Origin: Platerodrilus igneus
Lineage: Eukaryota > Arthropoda > Insecta > Coleoptera > Lycidae
Direction: 5' to 3'
Length of the DNA stretch: 64,000 nucleotides
NCBI GenBank assembly: GCA_036346225.1
Contig: JARFIW010000170.1
Span: 5,890,501-5,954,500, forward strand
A model generated the notes under the pieces. It did not search any database, was not told the DNA's origin, and saw only the letters and a list, made by a program, of their open reading frames with translations. A program made the translations under genes and the position numbers. Every line of letters begins with the position of its first letter. The stretch's first letter is position 1. This document shows positions 51,536 to 63,790 of this stretch, piece after piece.

Positions 51536-54339
51536 AAAAACGCATGAGTAGATAATACTCCACTGTCCTTTCACTTCTATCTCACATTGAATAAGTAAAC
51601 GTTCCTAATTATATTTTCACGTAGTGTCTTAATGCACCGATTAATAATCAGTTTTTCGTCTTGTTTAGTGTAAAGGAGACGTGATATTATAACTCACTTC
51701 TTATCCCGAATATTTTTTTCTAGTCCTATTTAATGTCCCTCATGTTGTACTTTAGGCAAGTTAAAAATGTCAAGGAACATCGAACTAGGTGATTTTTTTC
51801 ATAATTCAAAAGTTTGTACGATTTATATTATGTATATGTATATATTTTAAATTTCAATCATGCGGCGAACGTCCATATTATCAATCGGGTGTATAGTTTA
51901 TGTATACAGCCTAGAACACCAGAGAGTTATTGCAACGTTCATTTTACCAATTTTTTAACAAAGTTTTCCCTTATTTGACATTTACACATGCGCAATTAAC
52001 ACACCTTTAATGTTTGTACTGTATTACAATACAGGACATCTTTATTTAATTTAAATACAGGCAAGGAATGCTTTTGTTTAAGGCGCCTTAATTTTGACAC
52101 ATACCAAATGCCTAACGTACAAACTTACATTTAATTGTTCTGCTTTCTGTATAGATATTGTGAAATTAAATGGATTTTTGTAGTGTTGTTTCCGTAATTA
52201 AATTTAGAGATATAATATCCAAGTTTATAACACGAAAAAGATACAAAACGTCAACGCTCTAAATACGAGGACGCTGTTTTGTAATGCTTTTTCTAGAAGT
52301 AAGGTGCAAAAATTATTTTGAAAACAGATATACTATAGCCTTGCGAGGAAGTAAAAAACAGTGTCTTGAAGTAAACTCGAAGAGTATTCCGTGAAAACAG
52401 TTTGACGACAATACAAATGTTATCGAATCAGTGGGAAATGAAAGACTCAAAAAATAAAAAAAAGGTTTATCCTTGTGTGAATAGAATTTTTTTGATATTT
52501 TCCAATATAGTTAAACATGTTTTACAGGTCACCTAATCAGAAAAGAGATTAATTCTTTATTCATTTTTAAAACATAACCTATACATATAGAATACTAAAC
52601 ATATATGTCAAAATAAAGAGTAAAGGAAAAAACACTTGCTCTGAAATTGTGTAAGAAATTGAACTATATAGTACTAGCGCAGCCTAACATTTTTCAAGAA
52701 TTTTTTAAGAATACTATCGGTGTTTTAAATATATCATTTCCATAGCAACGTGTGATGTGTAGCCACTACATAAACATATAAATTCTAGCTATAGCTTAAT
52801 CAGTTAAGTGAAAAATTTTTGTAATAAAACCATGAACGGTTGCACTTATACCACAAAATTATTTTAGGGACCTCGAGATTATATTGTTTCCGTCGCGAGC
52901 GATCTATGCGATAAACTTTCTCTCGGTACGCTAAAAACCAATTTCGCGGCCTTGATATACAAATAACTACTTAAACGCTATCATGTAGTATATATTAATT
53001 AGCGTTAGATTCTTTACTGCTGCATGTATTTTAAAATAACGATTTAAATAAAACTTTCGAAAACAATACGTCAATCGTCTATTCGTAGACTATAGTTATA
53101 GCAGACACTTCTAGGGTACTTGAAATTTTGAATTTCATACTTTGATATTATCACCAGTAACGTAACTAGCCTTTTGTTGGGGGCGACTGAATAGCCATTA
53201 ATCATTATCTAAACACAACTTTACCTTTAGCGTTTTCTGAACGCCCTTTTTAGGGTGGGCTAGAATATTGGAGGGGGGGTTGCCTTCTAAGTACCCTACA
53301 CCCTAGCTACGTGCATGATTATCACTTAATTTATTGTTGAATAGTGGGATTTGGCTGCAGATATAGTTTTCTATTTATTGCGGGAAGATGTATAATAATG
53401 CCGTTATCGAACTCATGCCATAAAAAAAGGATAAACTAAATAACATTTTATTGATATATAAAAGGATCTACTGATTTATACCTTTTGGTAATAATTTTTT
53501 AAAAAACTTTTCAACCTAAAACAATTACTTCATTTACTACGGTTTCCCGCGTTTCTTACTATTGCGCAATTGTTTAATATAACGTATAATTACGCGGCAA
53601 ATTACGCGCCATTTGTGTCAAATACCAAACACCTTTAAAAGTGATACAATGGTCAAAGTGTAAGCACAATATAAATAAAACGGGTACTCACTCGTATTTC
53701 TTAACATTTCAGGATCCTTGTTTTTGTGTGGGTAGGCTACGCCATTATTGACACCAAATTTCATCCGTCCATCCTCTATGTTTGTTCGTAGGTGGGACGA
53801 GAAGGATACAGGTAGAGACACACGAAAATATGGTAGAAGGGAACCTACATCTTAAAAAGAGAAAAGACACCAACCCCGCACAGATAGATGTTCTGGGCTT
53901 GAGGTCTCGTAGCTTAATGACGTCTCTCTCATCACACCACGCGCACTTGCGCTATTCACTCCGCGCAGGCACGACTTGGGGACGACGGAAATTGACAAGT
54001 TCATTTAAAAAATATTCGCGGGAATTTATTTACATATTTCACAATGTACATTGCCAAATTTTGGCATGTAACACATTTTACTTCTATTCCATCAGATGAT
54101 GTGTATTTCTAAAGAATAAGGTATCCTCTACATACAACAATTTGAAAATCCAACTTTTTTTAAGCGAACATTTGGTATATTTCTTGACTTTCAGGTTCAT
54201 TAAGTTCTAGTAACAATAGGTACCTAACCGATGAAGTTTGGTACCGTTTATACTATGATTTTTAAACAATTTATTTAATTTTTAGCATTCCGTAATTCAC
54301 CAAAAGTGTTAAATCTTGAACTTTGGCACGATTTGTCAG
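51536..54339. other. Unassigned stretch
   Basis: No gene, LTR or transposon end recognised. It includes a G-run at 53271-53279 and a slightly GC-richer patch (53765-54000) with an open frame that looks fortuitous. Confidence 0.4.
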
Positions 54340-55180
54340 TCGGTCAGTAGTGAGGTAGGGCCGGTCCTACTTCAAAACGCGACAGACGTATTTTCCATGT
54401 GTAGAATACGGCTGAATCGTTTTGAATTAGGATCGGCCCTATATGATTTCAATGTAAAATAGTCGTGAAAACATTTCAATGTAAAATAGTTGTGAAAACA
54501 TGAATTCTTCTATACTTTCAATGTAAAATGCTTGTGGGCACGTTTTGAATTAGGATCGGCTTTATATTACTTTCAATGAAACACACACGTATGTTGAAAA
54601 GTGCAGAGAAGAATGTGTGTAGCTGTTTTGAATTCGGTTTTCTATCGAGAAGTTAGACGTGCACCGTTTTGAATTAGGATCGGCGTTATATACTTTTAAT
54701 GTAAAATGTGAAAACCTGAATTCTTTTCAAATGTAAAATACTTGTGGGCACGTTTTGAATTAGGATCGGCTTTATATTATTTTCAATGTAACACACGTAT
54801 GTTGAAAAATGTAAGTGCAGAGAAAATGTGTGTAGCTGTTTTGAATTTGGTTTTCTAGTTAGAAGTTATAAAGTATGACAGATGCAAAAAATATCGCATT
54901 CAAGTCAATTGTGTTTAACACGTGCACCGTTTTGAATTAGGATCGGCGTTATATACTTTTAATGTAAAATGTGAAAACCTGAATTCTTTTCAAATATAAA
55001 ATACTTGTAGGCACGTCGGCTTTATATTACTTTCAATGGAACATACATACTTCAAAACACACGTATATTGAAAATGTAAATGCAGAGAAAATGTGTAGAT
55101 GTTTTGAATTTGGTTTTCTAGCTAGAAGTTATAAGTATGACAGATGCAAAATATTGCATTCAAGTCAATTGTGTTTAATT
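54340..55180 (+). repeat. GAATTAGGATCGGC repeat cluster
   Basis: The core GAATTAGGATCGGC occurs at 54424, 54547, 54671, 54757 and 54934, embedded in larger units: a TTTATATTACTTTCAATG type and a GTTATATACTTTTAATG type. A longer block with AGAAGTTATAAAGTATGACA is repeated at about 54855 and 55125. An inverted core lies at 60690-60703. Confidence 0.85.
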
Positions 55181-55265
55181 AAAGTGGATTCTGATTTATG
55201 TTTAGAGGCTGCAAATACACACATGGGCCGGTTTCAATTCAAAATGTGTTCACTCTTGTGATAGG

Positions 55266-55890
55266 TTGAAAAGTGGGTTGGCAAAGTACGCAGATGGTGG
55301 TAATCTGCTATATAAGGAGATTGCTCCTGATATTAATTTAATTAGTCGAAGTTTACTGCATATATTTACATACAAAATGTATATAATTGATATTCAGGGA
55401 TTTAAATACAAGAAAAACGAGTTTGTGTGTAAAGAAATTGCGGTTTTGGACTTGTTGAAAGGTGTTGTCTGGCATCAAATTTTTAAACTGCCAATGCAGT
55501 CCAGTTGTTTGAGCCAAGATCATATAAAACATAACGACTGGGTGACAAAGAATATTCATGGTCTTTCTTGGGATGAATCTTCAACGGCTGGAATGGGTTT
55601 ATCATATATAGCGCTTTATTTGAAGCAAATTATCCTACCCGGTGAAGAAGTATTTGTGAAGGGTCTAGAAAAGAAGAAATTGATTGAAACCTATCTAATG
55701 CAAAACGTTGTAACTGATATGCTTGCACTAGGTTGTCCTAAGATATCGGAGTTAAAATCAACAACCGTTTAAAATATAACATACATTGTTGTAGACACAG
55801 CAATAATAATCTGCAATGTGCAAAACAAAATACCTTGTTATTAAAAGAATGGCTTGATAATAATAAAAACAATAGAAAGATTGTGTCTGT
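55266..55890 (+). pseudogene. DnaQ/RNase H-fold-like protein, element-encoded (tentative)
   Basis: Open frame 55266-55772 with MYIIDIQGFKYKKNEFVCKE followed by IAVLDLLKGVVWHQIFKLP and HNDWVTKNIHGLSWDE. The pattern (strand with Asp, then hydrophobic-KE-hydrophobic) recalls divergent DnaQ-like exonuclease-fold proteins often predicted in arthropod mobile-element regions. The usual DxE motif is not clear. After a stop at 55772 a second frame continues with NLQCAKQNTLLLKEWLDNN. There is no ATG at the start of the frame; the first internal ATG is at 55378. It sits in a mosaic repeat array and has a truncated duplicate at 55930. Assignment is from pattern memory. Confidence 0.4.
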
Positions 55891-55923
55891 ATTATTTATT
55901 TTAATATAATTTTACAATGTTAG

Positions 55924-56183
55924 CCGAAGCAAATTATCCGACTCGGTGAAGAAGTATGTGTGAAGGGTATAGAAAAGAAGAAATGGATGGAAACCTATCT
56001 ATTGCAAAACAAAATACTTTGTTATTAAAAGAATGGTTTGATAATAATAAAACAAATAGAAAAGATTGTGTATGTATTATTATTGTAGTCAGTAAGAAAT
56101 CTTTAATGCTGATGTCTGCAGAAAAACAATTAAACTCAGACAGCACGAATGGGACTCTCAACCCTGAAAGCAATTATAATTGA
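55924..56183 (+). pseudogene. Partial duplicate of the 55.3-kb gene
   Basis: Repeats two separated pieces of the previous gene: the segment coding LKQIIxxGEEVxVKGxEKKK and, joined directly to it, the segment coding AKQNTLLLKEWxDNN. About 130 bases between these pieces are missing, so it is a deleted copy. Confidence 0.7.
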
Positions 56184-56404
56184 TCAACGCAATAGCTCTT
56201 TACTGGTTTTACAACATTTAACAAATTGTACAGATATATCAAAAATTTGCCAAAGACAGACAAACAGATAGGCAGACTGACTGCACCAATTTTCTCATTC
56301 TCGCTTTTAAAGAATAACAAGCCGTAGTTATTTAAATCGCGAACTCAGTTTATCTACAAGAACTATACAAACGTGGAAATTTATGAAATGCTCCAACTTA
56401 AAAA

Positions 56405-56575
56405 AAATCCACTATCATTATTCTTTCCTGTCAATTTTAACAAAAGTTTTTATTTTTTTATTTGTTCTATAGAACACAACTACAACTTGACAATAAAGAT
56501 TGAGCGATTATCACACACATATCTTGAGTATATATAAAGATATTAAACAATAAGAACAGCAGAAAATTCAACTCA
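56405..56575 (+). repeat. Direct repeat, copy 1
   Basis: About 170 bp from CTATCATTATTCTTTCCTG to GAAAATTCAACTCATGT, repeated at 57349-57527. Confidence 0.85.
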
Positions 56576-56904
56576 TGTCAGACAGCTTTTTCTTGTCAAC
56601 GATAGTCTAGTCTAATGCTTTTCAGCATTTGCATTTCCATATTTACGTACTGAAGGCAACTCTGCAATTTTAGATCACATGCATTTCTAATTTCAATTAC
56701 AAAAAAAAATATGAAAGCATCTATTTGAAATGCATTTCTAACTTTAATCGCAAAAAAATGAGAGCATCTATTCGAAATATGCACTCAGAGTCAGAAGTCA
56801 AAAATTGCTTTACACCGTTCTGTAAACTGAGATTACGTAGTTATTAAATCGGAGTAATGTGAAATGAAACACACAATGTATGTTTCTTTATTGTAATCTA
56901 TAAA

Positions 56905-56912
<8 letters not shown>

Positions 56913-56968
<56 letters not shown>
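56913..56968 (+). repeat. (TA)n microsatellite
   Basis: About 56 bp of AT dinucleotides. Confidence 0.95.
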
Positions 56969-56971
<3 letters not shown>

Positions 56972-57348
56972 ATGTACTCTAGATTAAACATACTATAATT
57001 CACTTAAGTTTCCCAAATATAAAAGAACAGTTCTAACTCACTCCAACTCTGAACGGTTAAAAAATATTGCATTATCAATTCTATGAGGGCTGTCTTCTTC
57101 ATCTTTGACGCGCGGTCGTTTTCTGGTTGTTCTTCTTCGTGTTAACTAAAAAGATTCAAATGAATATTATATATCAAGTAAATGCATTAAGAAAATTAAA
57201 TCTATATATTAAGCTAACGAAATACATACTCTGTATTGGAGTCATTAGATCGTACGTTGCAATTGGTGGATCTGCTCACGGCGTCAACGATTTTTTCACC
57301 AGTACTTAATTTGGATTGACTATAAACTACTCAATAATTTTAGTCCAA

Positions 57349-57527
57349 TCACTATCATTATTCTTTCCTGACAAGGACAATTTTTAAAAAAAGGTTTTCA
57401 TTTTGATATGTTTTATAGAACACACAACTACAACTTGATAATAAAGATTGAACGATTATCACACACACATATCTTGAGTATATAAGGATATTAAACAACA
57501 AGAACAGCAGAAAATTCAACTCATGTA
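57349..57527 (+). repeat. Direct repeat, copy 2
   Basis: Second copy, about 0.94 kb downstream, with small indels. Both copies contain GATTATCACACACATATC-like sequence. Confidence 0.85.
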
Positions 57528-57959
57528 AGCAAGAATTTAATGCTAAGGCATTGTCTAGATAGCAATTATAGAAAAATATGAAATCTATAGAAAATTTAAT
57601 AAAGCCAGTCATGTATAAATTTTTTTAATGCTAACATCAACAGAATAATAAATAAATTAGTCAGCATTAATGGAAGACCGGCCTGGCTTCGAAACTGTGC
57701 ACGCGTATATACCATATTTTAAAATTAAAGTTGTCAATTGCAAATCAAAAAAATTAAATTTTATCTAGAAATCATTTTAAAATATTTACTGAAAGAACTT
57801 GACTTTTATACATTTTTTTAATCGATATCATAGACTTTTTTCTATACTGTTGATAAAAAATCTACGTGAAGTATTTATATTAAATAATAAACTGACCTGT
57901 TAGAAAAAATTAAAATTTGCATCGTTTTCTGAAAAAAATTGCGTACTTTTTCAGTACAA

Positions 57960-58300
57960 CTGAAAGAACTTGAGTTTATACATTTTTTTAATCGATATCA
58001 GACTGTACAGAAACAGTAATGTTTAATTATATCAGTCAAAAACATGATGTGTTTACTATTAAACAAAACAAAATTGTTCTTAATACAAGTGATGATAAAA
58101 GAATTCTTAGCACCTCAACCACTGATACATACGACCAGCGAGTACTGCGTTAAAATTGTTTTCGTTGCAAAAGTAACATCAATTCCCGTCAATATTACTG
58201 TATTAGTCGATTAAGGCATGAGTTAATTTTTACAACGTTTCTTTTTATTCGCTTAGGGCAATGCAGAGAAAGAAGTTAGAATTGAACACATTTTTATAAT
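57960..58300 (+). repeat. Mosaic array unit 1 with coding-like segment
   Basis: Contains CATGATGTGTTTACTATTAA at 58043. One frame stays open from about 58000 to 58155 and includes SQKHDVFTIKQNKIVLNTSD and DKRILSTSTTDT. Also carries GGGCAATGCAGAGAA and an AATAAAATAAACC end. Confidence 0.7.
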
Positions 58301-59079
58301 AAAATAAACCTTGATACAAAAATCACATTCAGTTTTACTGAAAAGTTACAATTTACATGCATATAGGTAATTTGTGTGAAATTCTTTAAATCCATGAGTG
58401 TGTAAAATTATTAAACAAAGACGGTTTAATCTGAGACATTTTTTTTCAAAATTTGCTTTGTTTTTATTTAAAATATTTCATATGTAATCATAATAAAAAT
58501 AGCGCTGTAATTATAATCTATATTCTGTACACATCATATATCAAAGGTCGTATAAAACGCAACTGAATGAAAAAATGATGTTGTATGCTAAATTCCTTTT
58601 GTAGTGGTTTTTATATGTAAATATTGGAAATGCGGCATTAGCGAATTGTTTGTCATAGATATGTACTGAAAGCAACTCTGCAATTTTAGATAGCATGCAC
58701 GATTCAAGCTTGAAAATCGCCTTGAATAAAAACGTAAATATGAGAGATTTTTTTTTAAACAATTTGCATCCAAAGCAATTTGCTCATCAAACTCATGCGT
58801 TTTGTTTGTTTAACTAAAAATTTAGGGAAAAATCGTCAATATTACTGTATTAGTCGATAAAGGCATGAGTTAATTTTTTACTATGGAGACTTAAATTCCA
58901 AACATACTACGTAGAATTAGCGGTAATCTAAACGAAATAAATCTAATTTAGGGTTTTTATTATGTGCATTCATTGCAATTTCTTTTTCATACAATGAAAC
59001 TAATTCATTATTTTCTGCTGAGGTATAATTATATTCGCTTACATACTGTTTTGTTCATTAGAATAGATTACAGAGCTGA

Positions 59080-59680
59080 ATTTTTTCAGAAAAACGATGC
59101 AAACATTTTTAATCGGTATCAGACTGTACAGAAACGGCAATGTTTAATTATATAAGACAAACATGATGTGTTTACTATTAAACAAAACAAAATTGTTCTT
59201 AATCCAAGTGATGATAAAAGAATTCTTAGTACCTCAACCACTGATACTATCTATTACCTATTTTGTAGTATTGATTACAACAAATACATACGACAACGAG
59301 TACTGTGTTAAAATTGTTTTCGTTGCAGAAAGTAACATCAATACCCTGAAAAATCGTCAATATTACTGTATTAGTCGATTAAGGCATGAGTTAATTTTAC
59401 TACGTTTCTTTTATTCGCTTAGGGCAATGCAGAGAAGAAGTTTGAATTGCAATGCAGAGAGAAGAAGTTTGAATTGGCAACATTTTTTATAATAAAATAA
59501 ACCTTGATACAAAATCACATTTCAGTTTTACTGAAAAGTAGATCGGATAAGATTTCTAACTAAACGGTGTTGTAATATTTTTATATATCTGTGTGTGAAT
59601 AAACTCACAAAGCGCCAAAAGAGCGGTTTGTCTCACTGATTTTTTTTCACTTAAAGCGATTGACATTCATTTCAAACAAG
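59080..59680 (+). repeat. Mosaic array unit 2
   Basis: Same CATGATGTG core at 59162 (1119 bp after unit 1), followed by GGGCAATGCAGAGAAGAAG (given twice), the AATAAAATAAACCTTGATAC block and a CAAAGCGCCAAAAGAGCGG block. Confidence 0.75.
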
Positions 59681-59889
59681 TATTTATTAAGGTTAGCTAA
59701 ATTACTTTATATATAAATATGTTCTGATGTATACAAAATAGCTATGAAATTAAACATTTGCAATTTTTCAGAAAAAAAGCAAATTCGAAATCTTGCATTA
59801 ACAAAGCACGTTCATCAGCAGAAAACTTAATACTGAATTTTAATTTCCAAAAACAACAATCTCACATCATTTGTTTTTCATTCAGCTGC

Positions 59890-60104
59890 GTTAAGGAAAA
59901 ATTTGCTTTGCTCGCTTCAATTAAAAATTCCTAAAGATTTGAGTATCCCAGAAAAATCTGCATCAAACTCATGCGTTTTGTTTGTTTAACTAAAATTTAG
60001 GGAAAAATAACTTTAACGTCCTGCAAATAGAATATGCAATGTGCAACGCATGACATTTTTCCATAAAACTGTTAAAGCAATTCATTTTTCATCATTATTT
60101 AACG
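59890..60104 (+). repeat. Inverted repeat, left arm
   Basis: TTTGCTTTGCTCGCTTCAAT through AACGCATGACATTTTTCC; reverse complement at 63791-64000. A direct partial copy is at 62200-62300. Confidence 0.85.
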
Positions 60105-60705
60105 AAATAAATCTAATTTAGGGTTTTATTATGTGCATTCATTGCAATTTCTTTTCATACAATGAAACTAATTCATTATTTTCTGGTGAGGTATAATTAT
60201 ATTCGCTTACATACTGTTTTGTTCATTAGAATAGATTACAGAGCTGAATTTTTTCAGAAAAACGATGCAAACATTTTTAATCGGTATCAGACTGTACAGA
60301 AACGGCAATGTTTAATTATATAAGACAAACATGATGTGTTTACTATTAAACAAAACAAAATTGTTCTTAATCCAAGTGATGATAAAAGAATTCTTAGTAC
60401 CTCAACCACTGATACTATCTATTACCTATTTTGTAGTATTGATTACAACAAATACATACGACAACGAGTACTGCGTTAAAATTGTTTTCGTTGCAGAAAG
60501 TATTATCAATACCCGTCAATATTACTGTATTAGTCGATTAAGGCCCGAAATAATGAATTACATTCATTGTCTGAAAAATAAATTGCAAAAGGCGCTGCAT
60601 ATATAGGGATATAGTAATTTGTGCGAATCATGCTGAATTTTGTAGTAAACGCTAGATGATTATGTATGTTCCATTGAAAGTAATATAAAGCCGATCCTAA
60701 TTCAG
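60100..60705 (+). repeat. Mosaic array unit 3
   Basis: Core at 60330 (1168 bp after unit 2) and near-identical to it over about 300 bp. It then diverges into GGCGCTGCATATATAGGG and an inverted GCCGATCCTAATTC block at 60690. Confidence 0.75.
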
Positions 60706-61239
60706 GTTTTCACATTTTTCATATGTATCCATAAAAATAGCGCTGTAATGATTGTGTGTATTTTTTCTGTATACACATCATAAAATCAAAGGTCATATAA
60801 AACATTTTTCATAGTAAACGTAACTGAATGAAAATGATGTTGTATGCGAATTCCTTTACAGCTGTTTTGCTCAAAGTCGCCTTCAGTTTGTAAATACTGG
60901 AAATGCTTGCTTAGCAAATTGTTTGTCATAGTTACGTACTGAATGCAAACTCTGCTTGAAAATCATCTTGAATAAAAACGTAAATAAAGGAGATTTTTAA
61001 CAATTGCATTCAAAGCAATTCGCTATGCAATTATTTTGATTTGATGCTATTTTTTTTACAGTTGTTTTGCTTACGTGTTTTCCGTAAACTCAGATGAATG
61101 AACCTTTTGAAATTGTTTTGCTTACGTCAGATGATATTTGGTATAAATATTAAATAGAGAAATACGTATATTGAGTAGTGTATTTTGATTTTCTATAGAA
61201 TCATGAATGCTGAAACCGTATCCGAGATTAGTGCAGCAA

Positions 61240-61985
61240 TTTTGAGATTAACTGTAAAATGCGCCTCAACCACTAATACTATCTATTGCCTATTTTGTAG
61301 TATTGATTACAACAAATACATACGACAACGAGTACTGTGTTAAAAATTGTTTTCGTTGCAGAAAGTAACATCAATACCCTGAAAAATCGTCAATATTACT
61401 GTATTAGTCGATTAAGGCGTGAGTTAATTTTACTACGTTTCTTTTTATTCGCTTAGGGCAATGCAGAGAAGAAGTTTGAATTGCAATGCAGAGAAGAAGT
61501 TTGAATTGGCAACATTTTTATAATAAAATAAACCTTGATACAAAATCACATTTCAGTTTTACTGAAAAGTAGATCGGATGAGATTTCTAACTAAACGGTG
61601 TTATAATATTTTATATATCTGTGTGAATAAGAAACAGCAATGTTTAATTATATAAGACAAACATGATGTGTTTACTATTAAACAAAACAAAATTGTTCTT
61701 AATCCAAGTGATTATAAAAGAATTCTTAGTACCTCAACCACTGATACTATCTATTGCCTATTTTGTAGTATTGATTACAACACAAATACATACGACAACG
61801 AGTACTGTGTTAAAATTGTTTTTCGTTGCAGAAAGTAACATCAATACCCGTCAATATTACTGTATTAGTCGATTAAGGCCAGAAATAATGAATTACATTC
61901 ATTGTCTGAAAATAAATTGCAAAAGACGCTGCATATATAGGGATATAGTAATTTGTGCGAATCATGCTGAATTTTTGTAGTAAAC
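61240..61985 (+). repeat. Mosaic array unit 4 and partial copy
   Basis: A partial unit (61262-61630) runs directly into a further full core at 61662 (1332 bp after unit 3), ending again in the GCTGCATATATAGGG segment. Confidence 0.75.
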
Positions 61986-62299
61986 GCTAAGGTTAGCTAA
62001 ATTACTTTATATATAAATATGTTCTGATGTAAGCAAAATAGCTATGAAATTAAACATTTGCAATTTTCCAGAAAAAGCAAAAATTGAAATCTTGCATTAA
62101 CAAAGCACGTTCATTAGCAGAAAAATTAATACTGAATTTTAATTTTCAAAACAACAATCTCACATCATTTGTTTTCATTCATCTGCGTTAAGGAAAAATT
62201 TGCTTTGCTCGCTTCAATAAAAATTCCTAAAGATTTGAGTATCCCAGAAAAATCTGCATCAAACTCATGCGTTTTGTTTGTTTAACTAAAATTTAGGTA

Positions 62300-62660
62300 A
62301 AAAATCGTCAATATTACTGTATTAGTCGATTAAGGTATGTGTTAATTTTTACTACGTTTCTTTTTATTCGCTTAGGGCAATGCAGAGAAGAAGTTTGAAT
62401 TGGAAACATTTTTATAATAAAATAAACCTTGATACAAAATCACATTTCAGTTTTTACTGAAAAGTAGGTTTTCGTTGCAGAACATCAATACCTGTCAATA
62501 TTACTGTATTATTCAATTAAGGCAGGAGTTAATTTTTTACTACGTTTCTTTTTTATTCGTTTAGGGCAACGCAGAAAAAGTTTAAATTGGCAACATTTTT
62601 TATAATAAATAAACCTTGATACAAAATTACATTCAGTTTTACTGAAAAGTAAATATTTCA
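62300..62660 (+). repeat. Mosaic array, short 3' blocks in tandem
   Basis: Two successive short copies of the GTCAATATTACTGTATTA to AATAAACCTTGATAC segment. Another partial copy lies at 63445-63655. Confidence 0.7.
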
Positions 62661-63440
62661 CATTGATATTTTTGTATAAACAGTCAATAAAGTTGTCAAT
62701 TGCAAAAAACCACAAAAATTAAATTTACCTAGAAATCATTCGAAATATTTACTTTTTTCTGCACAACTAATGTTTTGTACTTTTTCTAAATAAGATCAGC
62801 TATTATAAGCACTAACGATTCATAAAAAATTATTTTAAAGCTACATGCTATAATTAATCTTTAACCTGATGTATAAATGAATTGCTTTAACGTTTTTTTA
62901 TGGAAAATGTCATGCGTTGCATATTACATTTACAAGATTACATGAAACAAGAAAGGTTCAGTTTAAACTTTCATATATTACTTTATTTTATATTGCAGGA
63001 TTTACGTTATTTTAAAAAAAATTTGATTCAGAACTTATAAAAAAATCCAAGATGCTCTAATTTTTCTTGTAATTGAAATTAGAAATGCATTCATTTATCT
63101 AATTACATAACGTTGGCTGTACATAGCTATGGAAAGCAAATAAATGCATAAATCAAAACATTCCTCGACAAAGAAAAACGCTTGTCGTATGTAATAGAAA
63201 AAGAATGTCTTGCAACTATCAAGGAATGTATAACATAGGATGTTTAATATACTATACCTTCCTTGAAACAATAAACCGCTTGTATGTGTGAATGACTTTT
63301 GGTATTCAAGTACTTTAATTTATGCAATAGATAAAAAAATTCTGCGTTAACTGCAAGTAATGCAAATTATATGGTTGTTTATAAAATTGATTTAATCCCA
63401 TTTGCTTTAAGAGGTATCAAAGAAATCTAAAAAATGAGTG
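62661..63440. other. AT-rich filler of the mosaic array
   Basis: No ORF recognised. Contains a partial inverted piece (about 62878-62935) of the 59.9-kb repeat. Confidence 0.4.
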
Positions 63441-63790
63441 ATTTAGTTTTTATAATAAAATAAACCTTGATACAAAATCACATTTCAGTTTTACTGAAAA
63501 GTAGATCGGATGAGATTTCTAACTAAACGGTGTTATAATATTTTTATATATCTGTGTGAATAAACTCACAAAGCGCCAAAAGAGCGGTTTGTCTCACTGA
63601 TTTTTTTTCACTTAAAGCGATTGACATTCATTTCAAACAAGTATTTATTAAGGTCATACAAAAGACCAAAAGTTTTATCATATAAATAACGTTGTATAAT
63701 TTAAATTTCATTACGTAGCATTCGTTGAATTTTAAAAAATTATTTTTATACCTCCATCATGAGTTAGTTTTACTACGTGATATAATTATG

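Noticed and set aside
53782..54099. 105-codon frame in a GC-richer patch
   Set aside because: No domain, no conserved relative in the window, no convincing start context; probably chance.
59163..59492. MMCLLLNKTKLFL-type frame repeated at 60331 and 61663 as a gene family
   Set aside because: It is an alternative frame of the repeat block; the neighbouring frame (KHDVFTIKQNK) has the more protein-like composition and is open in unit 1.
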